Source: Astragalus membranaceus
Taxonomy: Eukaryota > Streptophyta > Magnoliopsida > Fabales > Fabaceae
Reading direction: 5' to 3'
NCBI GenBank assembly: GCA_039519185.1
Contig: CM076851.1
Span: 96,221,531-96,285,530 of the forward strand
DNA: 64,000 nucleotides
Shown: positions 10,033 to 22,400 of the stretch, piece by piece
Position numbering within the stretch: position 1 is the stretch's first letter
Layout: each line of letters opens with the position of its first letter
Program-made: the position numbers and the translations under genes
Notes under the pieces: generated by a model
Databases searched by the model: none
Told to the model about the DNA's origin: nothing
The model's input: the letters and a program-made list of their open reading frames with translations, nothing else

Positions 10033-11050
10033 TCAATACTTTTATCAATGCTGCACGATGGGCTTCGGAACTGAGCAATAATGGCAGCAGGGATATATTG
10101 GCAGGGGTCTGGTTCAGCTGATCAACTATCTTATACTCGCTCTGTCTCATGAGCTTCAAAAATTCGCCAGCTTCTTGTTCTGATAGTGTTCTTTTACCCA
10201 CATTCTTATCAACGGGTTCTTGTTCTACGCCTTTGCCTTTGCGGGCTCTTTCTTCCCCTTCTTTTGTTTGCTCTCCACTGATCCCTTCGGGGGTGTAAAT
10301 ACGCCCACTTCGAGTCATCCCACTAGTCCCTGAAATGTTAATGACATCAAGAGTGGTCTGAACTTTCACGTTGTAATTCCATAGGACTGCATTGGTGTTC
10401 TTAAAGGGGAAGGGAGTTGGCACTTGAATAGTGATCGGTTTAGGCATAAACGGATTCAGCTTCGTGTTCTTTTTGTAACGGATTTCCAGTGGTTTCCGGA
10501 TATCCTTACTCTGGTCAATATCTGATGGGAGAGTCCACACGTTTTCCTCCTTCTTTTGAAGACCCACCTGTATTAGGTGTCGGTCTAGTAAGTCTTGAAG
10601 GACTATCTTGAATGCTTCACATGCCCCAACACAGTGATGGTCAACACACAAATCTTTTCCAGCGCATCCCTTCATAATAATTCTGAAGTGACACAAGTCA
10701 GCATGAATAAGGTCTAGGGGTGTGGTGATGTCCTCCACCCTTCTGATCAAGAATTGTCCTTCAAAATCTCCAATGGCATTAACGGAGGGTTTCCCGTGCC
10801 CCAGTACTGGGTTAGTGGCAACATTCGGACCATCTTCTTCGAAACTTAACCATTTAGATTCAATCAAGTCTTGCACCACATATTTTAATGCCTTGCAATT
10901 GTCTATTGGATGGCCAACTGCCCTAGCGTGGAATCCACAAGTAACATCTGGGTTGTAACCCCTAGGGAAAGGAGGTTGAAGGGGTCTCATTGGTCGGGGA
11001 GTGATCAGGTTGTGACTGATGAGGTGATTGAACAGGTCTGTGAACGACAT
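9851..11050 (-). pseudogene. Gag C-terminal half, element 2
   Basis: A 399-codon frame with a zinc-binding-like repeat, CGFHARAVGHPIDNC (CX2HX5HX4C), near residue 38, and a second weaker one with CVDHHCVGAC near residue 135. A conserved segment, SGMTRSGRIYTPE, lies near residue 245, and the helix-rich LMRQSEYKIVDQLNQTPA stretch precedes the protease. It becomes out of frame near 9895, just before the protease. Bases 11051-11385, between this frame and the gag core, are proline-rich gag sequence with several breaks and no long frame. Confidence 0.85.
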
Positions 11051-11385
11051 GGGTATTGGGTCAAAATTGACAAGCTTTCTTTCTGGGTAATTTTGTGGTC
11101 TATAGTTTGGGTTGACTTGGTAAGGTGGGATTGATGGTGTTTGAGTAGGGATTTGGAAGGTTTGTTGGGGATTGTTATAGGGAGGCTTTCTAGATCCAGA
11201 GATGGCATTGGCTTCTCCTTCCTTCTTTTTAGGGAATCCTGGGAAGGGTTTTTCTGATTACTGGTTCCAGCAAAGTTATGGGCAATCTTCGCATTTCTCC
11301 ATCAGTTTTCTAATCTTTCTCCTATGATAATCATATCTGAGAAGCTCGAAGACACACTCCCGATCAATCTATCGTAGAAAGGCGA

Positions 11386-11955
11386 TTAAAGAGTATCCAT
11401 GAACATGGATACCATCTCCTTTTCTAACAACGGTGGTACTACCTGCGCAGCCAACCCTCTCCAGTGTTGGGCATATTCCTTGAAGGACTCATTATCTCTT
11501 TTTGTCATGCTCTGCAGTTGTGTCCTATCGGGAGCCATGTCAATGTTATATTTGTATTGCCTCAAAAATGCATCAGCTAGGTCCTTCCAGCACCTAATAT
11601 GGGCACGCTCTAATTGCATATACCAGCTTGAAGCTGCCCCATATAGACTATCCTGGAAGTAGGGAATGAGAAGTTTGTCGTCATGAGCAAACACAACCAT
11701 CCTCCTGCAATACATGGTTAAGTGGCTCACGGGGCAGGTTGACCCTCTATATTTGTCAAAATCCGGCACCTTAAATTTAGGAGGGATTACCACGTTAGGG
11801 ACGAGGCACAAGTCATAAGCATCTCTCGCACCAACATTGGATCCTTCAACTGCTCTCAACCTTTCCTCAAGCATTTGTAGTTTGTCTTTGGCTTGAGGTT
11901 TCTCCATAGAGTAATTGTGAGGGAGCACACTCATACCATAATAAGGATGAATCAT
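11386..11955 (-). pseudogene. Gag core domain, element 2
   Basis: The frame carries the retrotransposon gag domain: FKVPDFDKYRGSTCP, MYCRRM, DSLYGAASSWYMQL, CWKDLADAFLRQY, and FKEYAQHWRGLAAQ. It aligns with the same region of element 1 and shows that both are Tat relatives. The stop at 11386 and the different frame at the 5' end show that the gag ORF is broken on both sides. The protein would form the virus-like particle. Confidence 0.88.
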
Positions 11956-12724
11956 CTGAACTAGGGGCTGGGTTCACATTTGGGATATGTGAATGAGTGG
12001 GGTTCCTGAGATTGGACCCCTGAGCTTGAGCATCAAATATCAGTGGTGGAGTGTAGCCAAGCGGGAATCTTTGTGGTACGAGGACAGGGCTCGGGTTTTG
12101 AATCTGTGGCGCCCTCGGATTACCATCGTGACATGTCGGTGCATGCTGTCTTTGGCCCACGACTCCTGAGGGACCATCTTCCGAATTGGCAGCAGCTGTC
12201 GGAGGTGTGTAACCTTGCAGAAGTCCGTAAGGAGGCCATTGGTAACCCTGGTCATTAGCCCCAGTAGGGTACACTGTATGTGGGATCCCGGGTCCATTGG
12301 GAAGATGAGGGTTGGTAACTTGATTTTCAGTGTTCCCAACGGAGACATCTTCATCTGTATTCCCGTTCCTCAAAGCTTGTAAAACCTTTAAGATTTCAGC
12401 CATCTGTTCTTTCATCCCATCTATTTCTTCCCTAAGCTCTTGATTGTCTAGGTTCTGATTACACTAACCTAAGTCATCCTGATGTGGATTGCCTTGATCT
12501 GGGTTATCCTGAGGCGGGTTGTCCTGATTTGCTTCCATGTTTCTAGCCTGAGAACGAGTCCAATAGCGATGTTGACGCACCAGCTTGTCTTTTACTCTCT
12601 GTTGATGGGATACATGATATGAGTATACGAATGGATGAAGAGATGAGTGGTGCATGTGTGCATGAGTCTTATTATTTTTAGGCCGAGAATCATAAGTGCA
12701 TCCTGATTTGTCATAAGTACACAA
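11867..12724 (-). pseudogene. Gag N-terminus, element 2
   Basis: The gag start is probably in 12724-12464, where RYWTRSQARNMEANQDN resembles the TRSRAR-M start of Tat gag. A proline- and glutamine-rich segment (12415-11867, with KEQMAEILKVLQAL) continues in another frame. The two overlap the gag core at 11867-11955 in a different frame, so two or more indels are present. No enzymatic motif is expected in this part of gag. Confidence 0.7.
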
Positions 12725-12860
12725 ATTAACATTTCAAATGTTTTCAAGAAAAGAGGATCAACAGTTGAAACAAACAAACTTCATTGATAGAGAAAAGTAC
12801 AACATTTTTTTTTGAAATAAAACTTTGAAAGGAAAAGTACAATGCTCTTTTAAATTTTGC

Positions 12861-13547
12861 TCAAATACATATGGCTTTCATCTTTCCACTCCTCTCTCTT
12901 TTTCTATTAGTAGTGCTACCAGCCTTCTCCCTAAGTACTGCAACCAGGATCTTGCAAAATTCCATAAATTCGAAAACTTGGACCGGGGTGTTGAACGGGT
13001 GCATTGCCGCGTCAGCCTTCTTTAGACGTTTTGGGATACCCATGATAGCTTGATTGGCCAGCCATGCCAACCTTGAGAATTTGTCTTTCCAGTATAAGCT
13101 TTCATTCTTCAACACTATAAAGACTTCATGGTTTTCTATCCTGCTGACCAACTCCGCAAAGCGGCTCTCCCAATAGATGCTTTCAGTCTTCAACTGGTGG
13201 TAAACTTCCTCTTGATATCTGATATGGTCCTTCAGCCCATCAGATCTTTCATGCTCCCTTCTCAAGGCTTGTTGGTATTCTCGGAGTATCTCTTCAATTG
13301 TCTCTTTATCCCGCCTGATACTTTTCACTTGCTCTTCAAATTTGGCTATCAATATCCAAGACTCTCTTCTTGATTTCACCAGCAGGCTCTGTATGGTTTT
13401 TTCAGCAATCATTGATTCTTCCCATAACTCCTTCCACTTGTGCGCTTCATCAACGGCTTGGTTCATTTTCATGTTGCATCGTTTTAGTTCTTCCTTTGCC
13501 CCTCTCACGTACTTTTGAACCTTTTGTTTAATTGTTCTTTTTTTCAA
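12861..13547 (-). pseudogene. ORF1 C-terminal coiled-coil part, element 2
   Basis: A 228-codon frame rich in Lys, Glu and Arg with long heptad-like stretches (KEELKRCNMKMNQAVDEAHK, the HERSDGLKDHIRYQEEVYHQ region). It ends with a conserved-looking tail, MHPFNTPVQVFEFMEFC. It follows the DUF7745-like frame by two bases in another frame, so it is probably the C-terminus of the same ORF1 protein after an indel near 13548. Ogre ORF1 proteins have no established function. The coiled coil suggests oligomerisation, which is inference. Confidence 0.7.
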
Positions 13548-13549
13548 TC

Positions 13550-14920
13550 TTAATCTTCAATGATCAATGACTTAGTTGCGTTTTCCTCCTCCAATTTCTG
13601 GTTTTTTAGGAGCATTTTCTCTAATTCTGCCTGTAAGCCCTTCTTTTCTTCATCGACTTTTGACAATGCCATTTTGGGCTTATCTAACTCTTCGACAGTG
13701 GGAAGGGTAGGTTCAAGTGCTTCTTCCTCAACCCGTAGTGCGCTTCGGTAAGGCAATCGGGTGTCTTGGATCCTTTTTTGGAGCCAGTGACGAAAGGTGG
13801 GTTCCTTATCGCTGCCCCTTTTAGTAAGCTCTTGTCCTTTGCGGACAACCATATCCCACGCTTGCGAAATCCTCCGGAGCATGTCAACCTCTTTTGGGCT
13901 TCCCTCATGGAGGTAAAAAGGGATTAACATGTCTTCGGTGGGCGGATTTCGCATGGGGTACCCTAGCTGTGTTAGAGTCAGAGAAGGGTTATAATTTATG
14001 CATCCCTTTGTCCCAATGAGTGGGACATTTTGAAAGTTTCCACATTGAAAAACTACTGCAGGCCTATCTTTCCACCATGATGGGTGCCAACGAACCTTGT
14101 GTTCATGGAGGCCCCTTAGCACTTGCAACCATTCACTAGTGTTCATTGTCTTCACATCACACCCTCTAGCGTCTTCAATTGGGCCTTCTACTTTAACTTT
14201 GTTAACGAAAGCATTCGTGAGAAGCCAAACATACAAGGCGTGTAGGCAGCAAGATATTCTCTTTGCCTTTAGCTCACTAAAATGAGTGAAAGTACAGTAA
14301 GTGTCTGTAAGAATGGATGGAATTGGGTAGGATGGGTTTTCTTCATCTTTGAAGGATAGTAGGGCACCAATAGCTGTCGTGTCCACATACCTTTCAAGGC
14401 GTGGAAATAGAACAATGCCAAAGATGGTCAATGCCAACACTTGTTTAAAAGGACCCCAGTTTCTAGTATCGGCAAAGGACTTCATTTGACATTCCAGATA
14501 TTCTTGTGGGAACCCTACAATGTAATTTCGATTTTTCTTTTGGCGCTTCAAGTATTCCTTGCTGATTTGTAACATTGAGGCAAGTTTCTCATCTGTGTAG
14601 TAATGCCCCTGATACTGGTAGGGCCTAATGTCTTGTTGAGGAAAACCAATGATCTGTGTATATTCTTCCAGGGTAGGTGCCATCTGGAAATTTTAGATGG
14701 TGAAGCATCTTAATGAAGAGTCATAGAATTGGCTCAAAGCAGCAATGGCATTTGTTTGCACTTCCAACTGTAGTAACATAATGATCTTCCCATAAGTTCT
14801 ATCAAAAGACCTGCACTCGATGGGCGGCAACCAACCCGCACACTCCCTTAGACTCGTCAGATTAGGCTGTCTCACTATAGGGTAGTTCAAAGTTTGAATT
14901 GCTTCACTGTTCGATCCCAT
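13550..14920 (-). pseudogene. ORF1 of Ogre-type element, DUF7745-like
   Basis: Two consecutive segments in one frame, 14920-14693 and 14683-13550, are separated by an in-frame TAA at 14693-14695 and TTC/CAG codons. The first has LQLEVQTNAIAALSQFYD and ends in LRCFTI; the second begins MAPTLEEYTQIIGFPQQ and includes NYIVGFPQEYLECQ, GIVLFPRLERYVD, LIGTKGCINYNPSLTLTQLG and HWLQKRI. I recognise this as the plant retroelement domain filed as DUF7745, found in ORF1 upstream of gag in Ogre-like elements. The nonsense codon makes this copy a pseudogene. Function unknown. Confidence 0.8.
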
Positions 14921-15762
14921 ATCGCCTTGCTTATGACAAAATTTTCGACCCTCTTACAATTCCCGGCAAACCTAAATGAGATGAATAACATGCATGTGAG
15001 GATTTTTTTTTTAACATTTTGTGTGAAATAATGATGTTGAATGATGAATGAAAGAATGATGTCACGCGTGTTAAAAAAAATAAAAGAAGATTTTTGGTGA
15101 TTCAACTTTGAGAAAGTATTAACAATATGTCACCTCATATACGTGTAAAAGGAAAAAGGAACAAAATGGTTTTGATGATTTGATTTTTTTTCGAGCAAAA
15201 GGAAAATATCTGTAATGATGCAGCGGGTAGGTGAAATGCTCTTGTGTCCTAAACAGGTTAATGTCTTATATATAGGTCATGGTCTAGGGTCACTTATGTG
15301 ATCAATCTTTCAGCTGGCTCTATTCACTTCCTCACAAAGGTCTCCAGAGCTAAAATCCCCTTCATGATATGATCCACAACGATAGCGAGCTACCTGGTGT
15401 GGGATACCATAAAAGAGTGTACTCTGACTGAGACTTCCATGAGAGTCAGACAGAAAAAATCCCAAATGACTGTCACTAGGAATCTCCACTCGTCCTAGGT
15501 TATTTTCAGACCCGGGTATAAGGCCCCACTCAGAAGTGTGCGAATAAACATGTGTAAGTGACGTGTGTGATATGGGCATAATACCTAGACTACCCAAGCT
15601 GCAAAAGAAATACAGATAATAGCACAAAGGTCCTCTACCCTAAGGTTCAATAAAGCAAATAAATAAAAAAGACATGCAAATATAAGCGTTAAGGGTAAAC
15701 AGAGTACAAAATTAACAATAATCTACACATTTAATTAAATTAGGCTTGACCCTCTTAAGTTG
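14921..15762 (-). other. 5' leader of element 2, no gene
   Basis: The stretch between the PBS and ORF1 is AT-rich with no long conserved frame. It would be the untranslated leader of the genomic RNA, where packaging signals are expected, but none could be pinpointed. Confidence 0.6.
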
Positions 15763-15780
15763 TCCCTAGTGAAGTCGCCA
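15763..15780 (-). promoter_or_regulatory. Primer binding site of element 2
   Basis: The minus-strand sequence TGGCGACTTCACTAGGGA lies two bases inside the LTR end. It resembles the TGGCGACTC..GGGGA primer sites of other Tat/Ogre elements with a few substitutions. The tRNA that would pair with it could not be confirmed by reading alone. Confidence 0.7.
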
Positions 15781-15782
15781 GA

Positions 15783-18704
15783 TGTAGCGACCGAAAAATC
15801 CGAAAGAGGGATTCTTCAAAGATTTTAAAAATGAAGCCGCCGTCAATATTTATTAAATAGGAAAAACATTGAAAAAACCTTTATTTTTGGGTTCGGGGGT
15901 CGATTATGTGTGGGAAAGGTATTAGCACCCCACAACATCCTTTCAAAAGAAAGGTTAACATTTAATTTAATGTGTAGAAAAAGTTAATTAAAAGAAAATA
16001 CTCTAATTTACCCTCTTTATTATTTGCAAAATTGAACGGAAGACGTAATAAAATTTTTAGTTTTTTTGCGCTTGACAAGAGGGGGCCCCTGCTCCTACGT
16101 ATCCCCAGGTGCGATGGGGAAATCAAAGCTACATAGTTCTTGGGTGGAAAAAGTTTGTTTGTTGGTGTTTTTTATTTATTTTTGAGATTGGGGATAGGTA
16201 TTTGTAATGACCAAACAAGTAAAACTCAGAGTGGTCATCACTCATAGCTCATTTGAAAAATATAGTTGTTATTGACGATCAAACAAGTTAAACTCAGAGT
16301 GACTGTTAATAACGACCAACTTTTATGTTCGGGAAAATATTTATTTGTTATCTGGGAAAAAATAGGTTTGTGAAAGAAAATGTTTATTTGTAGAAAATAA
16401 AATTAAAAAAAAGGAAAGAAAATGAGTGCGCATTTAAAAAGAGGCGTGAAAAGGAGCAGGAGGTCGTATTTTTAAAAAAGGGAGGTGCAAACAGCGAGCC
16501 CAAACCGTATGTAAGGCCCAAATTGTGAATATGGGCTTTTAGTGAGGGGGCTATGACAAGGAAAAAGAGGGGTGCCATTATAAGCCAGATTAATAAACAT
16601 TTAAAATGAAAATAAAATAGAAGGGAAGGGGGCGTAGACATAAAAATGAGAGGGTATAAATGGAACAAGGGCTGTATTATTATAAATGGGGTGCATTTAG
16701 TAATTGCCCAATTCATGCTCTGCGTTTATCAGCCCACGAAATATGGGCTTTCCAAGGGGGGCGTATGAATAAAAATGGGGGGTGCTGCTATTAATCTGAA
16801 TTAAAAATAATGAAGTAAAATCAGAAGGAACGCACTATATAAGCAACTGAGAAAAACAAACCCTAATTCGAATACCCTAATCCAGTCTTCTCCCTTCCTC
16901 ACGGCACCGCTTCCACCATCTTCCTCAACCCTAATTTTCGCTTTCCCCTCTCTCAACGCCGCCGTCCCAACATCCACGCCTCTCAACCCTAGATTTCGTT
17001 CTCTCTTCTGCCTACACCAGCCACCAATAACCTCTGTATTTGCTCCTCACAGTATCACACACCAAAAATGGAGATAGAGAGGGCGAGGTTTTTAGAGAGA
17101 GAGATCGAAAAGCCTTCGCGAGAGAGAGAGAGGGAAAACGGAGAGGGAAGGGAGAAAGGGTGACGGAAGGGATGAGGAAAACGCCGCGGGAAAGAGAGAG
17201 AGAGAAAGGGGAATGGAGATGTCTTCGCGAGGGGTCGCCGGAGGTCACGGCGGCGCGAAGAGAAGGACGCGGAGGAGGGCGGGACGACGCGGTGGTGAGA
17301 GAGTGAGTTACGGTGGAGATAGATGAGTTCGGTGGTGGCGGTGGATGGGTGACAGTGATGTGGTCGTGACCGTGGGTGGCTTTAAGGACGTGGCGGTTGT
17401 GAAGGGGAGGAGAGGGTTGGCTACATGGTGAGGCGCGGATTCTGTGTTGGTGACTGACGGTGGTTCATGGCGAGGCTACGGTGGCGGCCACCGTGAACGG
17501 TGTCCGGAGGTAAAAATTCACTCCTTTTTCTTTTCCTCTCACGGTTTCAACCTCCCTCTTTCTGCATTCTGTTTTTTTTTTTTCTAAACTACTTTTGACT
17601 TGTAACCCTAATTTTTCTAATTTTGTTTTATTTTGAACACTGATTTTGATCCCTATGTTTTCACCACTGAACTTATTCCAATTTTTTTAACCCTAATCTT
17701 TACAGAAGACGGATATATACCTACATATCACTAAGAGGACACTAAAACAAACTTTACATGATTATTTGGTATATGAACGTCTAAAAACTAGAGCATTACA
17801 GATTAAACACCTACCTTTACATGTTTTTGTATTTCGTATATTAAAAAAAGAATAAAAGGAACATCAACCTATATTCCAGCTTCAAAACTTCTCTCTTTGT
17901 TTTGTTCTACTTGCTGCTGCCTTTCGTTTTACTACCCCTGTTGCTACTGACTGCTCCTGCCTCTGGATTTTTATTGCTTTGGGATTAGAGTTCTAGTGTG
18001 AAAACCCTAATCTTTTGGTTCTTAATTTTTGTCTAATTTTTCTTCGTGTGTACGTATTTTTTTGTATATTTCAGTCACTCTCACTGAATTTCTGTATCTC
18101 ATTCACTGTATTCTGTCTATTTCCGTGACCCCCTTCTAATTGTGCTACTGGTTGGTATTTATAGGCAAGTTGATGAGGTGCTGAGGAGTCAAAAAGGACA
18201 ACAATTAGGGCAAACTTAGGGCACAAAAAGGACAACAATTGAGGAAGAATCAAAAGGACAAAGGACAGCTATTTGAATGGGCAAAGGACAATAGGTGGCA
18301 ATGGAGGAAGGAAAGCATCCAAGGAGAAACCCTAACTAGGGCAGCCAGCAGCAGCTGCTGCGCCCCCTTTTCTTCTTTTTTCTTTTTTTTTTTAAAAAAT
18401 TTATTTTTTATTTTTAATTTTTTTGTATTATTTTTTTTGTACTTTTTTTTGCTGTTTGTTTTTTTTGGTCCATATGTGTAAAGAAAAACTATATTATATA
18501 AACAAAAAAACTTTTCACTATTCAGCTTCTTCATTTATTTATTTTTGCACTGATAACAATAACAATAACTGCAAAAATACAAGAAAACGAGCGTCAAACA
18601 AACATTGTACGAGAGTGCCGAAGACACACGCGTTTAAAAGGATATGTGACACAACGAGAATAAAACATTTTTTTTAAATAATCGGACAAAATTAGGATAT
18701 GACA
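15783..18704 (-). repeat. 5' LTR of Ogre-type element 2 (2.92 kb)
   Basis: In element sense it begins TGTCATATCC at 18704 and ends GGTCGCTACA at 15783, with TGT/ACA termini and the PBS two bases beyond. A TATA box at 18163-18156 puts U3 at about 540 bp. A GA/CT-rich low-complexity tract lies at 17060-17300. A block at about 16060-16150 (GTAGCTTTGAT and TACGTAGGAGC in element sense) is shared with the LTR at 51341-51430, linking the two as one superfamily. Small ORFs here are not supported as genes. Confidence 0.85.
18156..18163 (-). promoter_or_regulatory. TATA box of element 2 LTR
   Basis: On the minus strand GCCTATAAATACC, a canonical plant TATA box about 540 bp inside the LTR start. It would initiate transcription leftward into the leader and ORF1. 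Confidence 0.6.
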
Positions 18705-18823
18705 GTGATTATATTACACTACAATTTTTAGATGTAGTTTTGTTTTCATTTTATGTGACATGGTTGAATATGCATAATGGATAAGTGGGTGCTATTGGTT
18801 GATGAGACATTTTCTTGGGGTTA

Positions 18824-19469
18824 GGGGTGGGAATAGGCCAGGCCAGCCTACAGGGGCCGACGGTCCAGCTTACATCTGGCCCAGTCGAGGTCGGGCTTTT
18901 TTCTAAGTAGATAAGGCTATGACTTTTTTAAAAGTCTATTTAGGTAAAAAGGTCAGGCTACAGGCCATCAAAAAAGCCTTTTAGGCCTACGAGGCCGGCC
19001 TATTCAAATAAATATTAATAATATCTTTTATCATACTATTATTATATTAAGTTTTCTACTTTGTTTATAAATTTGTTTACATTTTATGTTTATCAAAATG
19101 ATGACCTAGATTAATTTTTAACATATTTAAAAGTATTATTATAAAATAAAATTTAAATAAAATATCCTATAAAGATAATTCTCTAAAAGATTTTGTTAGA
19201 TCTTGAATTAGATCTTAATTTCATTGATCGATTAGCTTGTTTATCTATTTACAAAGTCTACTCAAAGGTTGTAGACTTTCGTTAATTTTTTTGGTGAAAT
19301 AGGCTTTTAAACAGGTTTGCCGGCCTCGTCAGACTTTTCAAAAGGCCAGGCCAGACCTCAAAAGTTAGCCTATCACAGGCCACAAGCCAGGCTCAGGCCC
19401 AACATTTTCAATACAGGCCAGGCCCAGGCCATGTAAAGCCTAGCTCGGCCCAGCCTATTCCAACCCATA
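18824..19469. mobile_element. Non-autonomous DNA transposon, Mutator-like
   Basis: The 646-bp element has imperfect terminal inverted repeats (left GGGGTGGGAATAGGCCAGGC; right, reverse-complemented, TATGGGTTGGAATAGGCTGG). It is flanked by a 10-bp direct repeat, CTTGGGGTTA, at 18814-18823 and 19470-19479. Target duplications of 9-10 bp suit Mutator-like elements. The interior is AT-rich without a transposase, so it would depend on an enzyme supplied elsewhere. The ends are rich in GGCC/AGGCC motifs. Confidence 0.75.
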
Positions 19470-19479
19470 CTTGGGGTTA

Positions 19480-22400
19480 AAAGAAATAAAACTTATCTGA
19501 AATAACTTCTTTAAGCTTTCGAGGACTATATACTACAAAAGGGGCTAACTTTAAATTATGAGCTTTTGACCCGTATGTGCTTATTTGTAGATATTTTTAA
19601 CCTATAAATAAATGGAATATAAGGAAATAATTATATACTTGTAAGCGCGTTCCTCACTATTATTGTACTCATAATAGAACCTAAAAAAAATTAAATTATA
19701 GATATTTTTCAAACCTCCGAAACATGATTTTTAGTTGACGACTTTTTTGAAAAAGTTAAATGATAATTTCTACATGAATGATGATTCAGAATTTGGAATG
19801 CATATATATTAAAATATCATTTTAATTAATATATGATTTTATGTATTATTAAAATATTTTTTACTTATCACTTTTATAAGTAAAAGATTCTCTTTCTATG
19901 CAAATTGATACTTATTCTAAACAAGTTGGTTTAGTTTGAGAAAGATTCAATAAGCAAAGTTTTCAAAATACTTATATTTCTATCCTTCAATTATACATTA
20001 ATAATGCTCAAGTTCAAGTTTGCTTAGTGATGTTTTCACAATTAAATTAGTGACCTACAAATTCTTTTGCGTTGTTATAAAAGTGATAAGCTGTTTTTAA
20101 CCCTACATGTGTTTACTTTGGTTGGTTATAGACTTATAGCTAGTCATCATATGTGCAAGTATTAATTGATAAATAATTTTACTATTTCAATTTTACCTTA
20201 ACATACTAACATAGTTGCATACCTCATTCCAAAATACTCGGGAGCACTTGGATGAGATGGTACGAGTCTCTTTCAGTTTAACCAAAGGTCTTGGGTTCAA
20301 ATTCAGCATTGGGCATACAGCAGTGTTAAATCTCTTCAGGGAGAGCTTTGCCGCCCATTGTGGTTCCACCCAGCTCGAGGGATTAATCTCTACAGTTGCG
20401 TGCAGAGGATACCCGATTTATACCAAAATACCTCATTCCAAAATTGTTTTCCCAAAAACTTCTGACCAATATTGTATTAGCTTGAGTAAAGTAGTGATAT
20501 AAAACACTAAGAAGCTCTTGTAAAAAAATAAATAAAACACTAAGTAGTGAGATAGAATTATTTGATTGATTTATTTTCTGCAGTATAAATATGTGAGATT
20601 AATTTATTAATTATGTTTACAATTATGGATGTGAAGTATTATTTATTTTTTAGTGGAGGATCTCATGTTGGTTAATGTAAATTGTTATTTTATTTGTGAA
20701 GTGTTTGAACTACTTTTCTTTTTAGATTGAACTACTTATATTAATTTAAAGACTGCTTTTGAAGAACGTGAGTACCATGGTCGACTTTTTTGGTTATTGC
20801 GCCAGTTTTTAGAGATGTGTGTATTATTTATTGTGATTTAGTATCTTATTGTAGTGTTGTTTTCAAATATTGTGTATGAGACTACTAAGGAAGAAATATA
20901 ACCGTTAGATTAAAATTAACGGGTCAGATTATGACATTAATTACATGATATCGTATGATTGTTTTCTTTTTAAGTAAAGACCACAAGAGATCTTGTAATT
21001 AATAATGTAACTGGTGCCAATACTTTTAATTTAATAGTTATAATTAAATATTTTCATTTAGCATAATAATCAAGTGTTCTCACCTAAGTCGTCCCAATGT
21101 GAGGGATGTCTCCCACTTATAAACTCTTTTTAAGGCCAAATCACATCTAATGTGGGACTTTGAACACCCCCTCACATGCAGGAATGGACAAATGGAGCGT
21201 GACCCGAGTGACTTGATAACTGGTGGCCAAAAGGATCTTCGATTGGATTTGATATCATCTTAGAATTTGGGTTGGGCCTAACACAATGTTGAACCAATTT
21301 GTGTGGTGGATTCTAGATGTGTCTAGAATATGCATTCGATAACGTTAGGGTCATATGCTAGCGAACATAGTAATTACGATGCCTCACGTTCATCAAATAT
21401 TGCAGCTCTGTCCTACCCCGCCTTAGACTAAACCGAATCTTTTGGCGTGCATTGTAATTTGTTTGATTGTATTGTGACTCTAAGATTATTAGCAAGACGC
21501 TTCTCGGCTTTACCATGTTCTTGGTGATATCACTGAGCGTAGTCATCTTTTTTTGAGTTAGCCTACCAACAAATTGATGACCTTTTTAAGTTTTTAAGTT
21601 TTTAACTAACCCTTCTTTCAATCTGAATGAACATTGACATTTTAGAGTGGTTGTAGGTTTCAACGCAGAGTAGACTTGTAAGGTTTATACACACCACTTC
21701 ACAGACCAACATGACCAAAGTCTTCTGACTAGGTCGTCCCTTCCTTGATCTTGAGATTACAACCACACAATTAAGAAATTTTCCAATGTTACGTGCTCAT
21801 GAAAATACCTCGCCGAGGATAGGAAATATTTGAGAAAGAACCGTGAATTAGTATCCAACAAACCAAGAGAGTGCTAATTTAACAAAGTTGATAACTATTC
21901 AATAGATACCTTCGTAGTTTGGAAGGAACATACATCCGACTGCTTGGACAATTCTCTTTCATTGCGGTCTATTTAACAGTGAAATGGGAATGAAAAATAC
22001 AATTTTACACATACTAGGTACTTTTTAGCATTTTGATACCGCGACAACACGTTAATGAACCATTTTTACCTCAAAAATTGATGGCACTCAACATCTTGAT
22101 GTCGAGACCACCCGGTATCATGATACTGAGAGGCACCCAGTTTTGAGGTACAAATGGTTCAACATTTTGTTGTCAAAACCGATTTTGTAAAAAGATGCCG
22201 AGAAGCAAACCATCAAAACTTGCTGGTTTGTACACTCGAGATGTTGATATCGAGCGATCTTTCAAGATGCCAAAACCGATGACATTGCAAAAAAAAAGTT
22301 GGACGTTTTACCTTTTTCATTGAGATACCGCACAAATAGGGCCACAAAAAGGTGCAAATAGCCCCAAATGGATGGAAATGATGCCAAATGAGGACAATAA

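Larger units (their letters stand above)
8562..18704 (-). mobile_element. Ogre/Tat-type LTR element 2, 5' half
   Basis: Read on the minus strand: 5' LTR (18704-15783), PBS (15780-15763), 0.84-kb leader, an extra ORF1 (14920-12861), gag (12724 to about 9950), protease (about 9945-9630), G-patch (to 8991), a spacer, and the start of pol (8860-8562), where it is cut by an LTR fragment. An additional ORF before gag, a multi-kilobase LTR and a spacer between protease and pol are hallmarks of Ogre-type elements. Frameshifts in gag and protease and a stop in ORF1 show decay. The 3' LTR was not found, so the GTGAT flank at 18705-18709 cannot be checked as a target-site duplication. Confidence 0.88.

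Noticed and set aside
17040..17306. GA-rich ORF (RERERE-type protein) on the plus strand and its antisense
   Set aside because: A low-complexity GAGAGA tract in an LTR keeps several frames open; there is no conserved protein.
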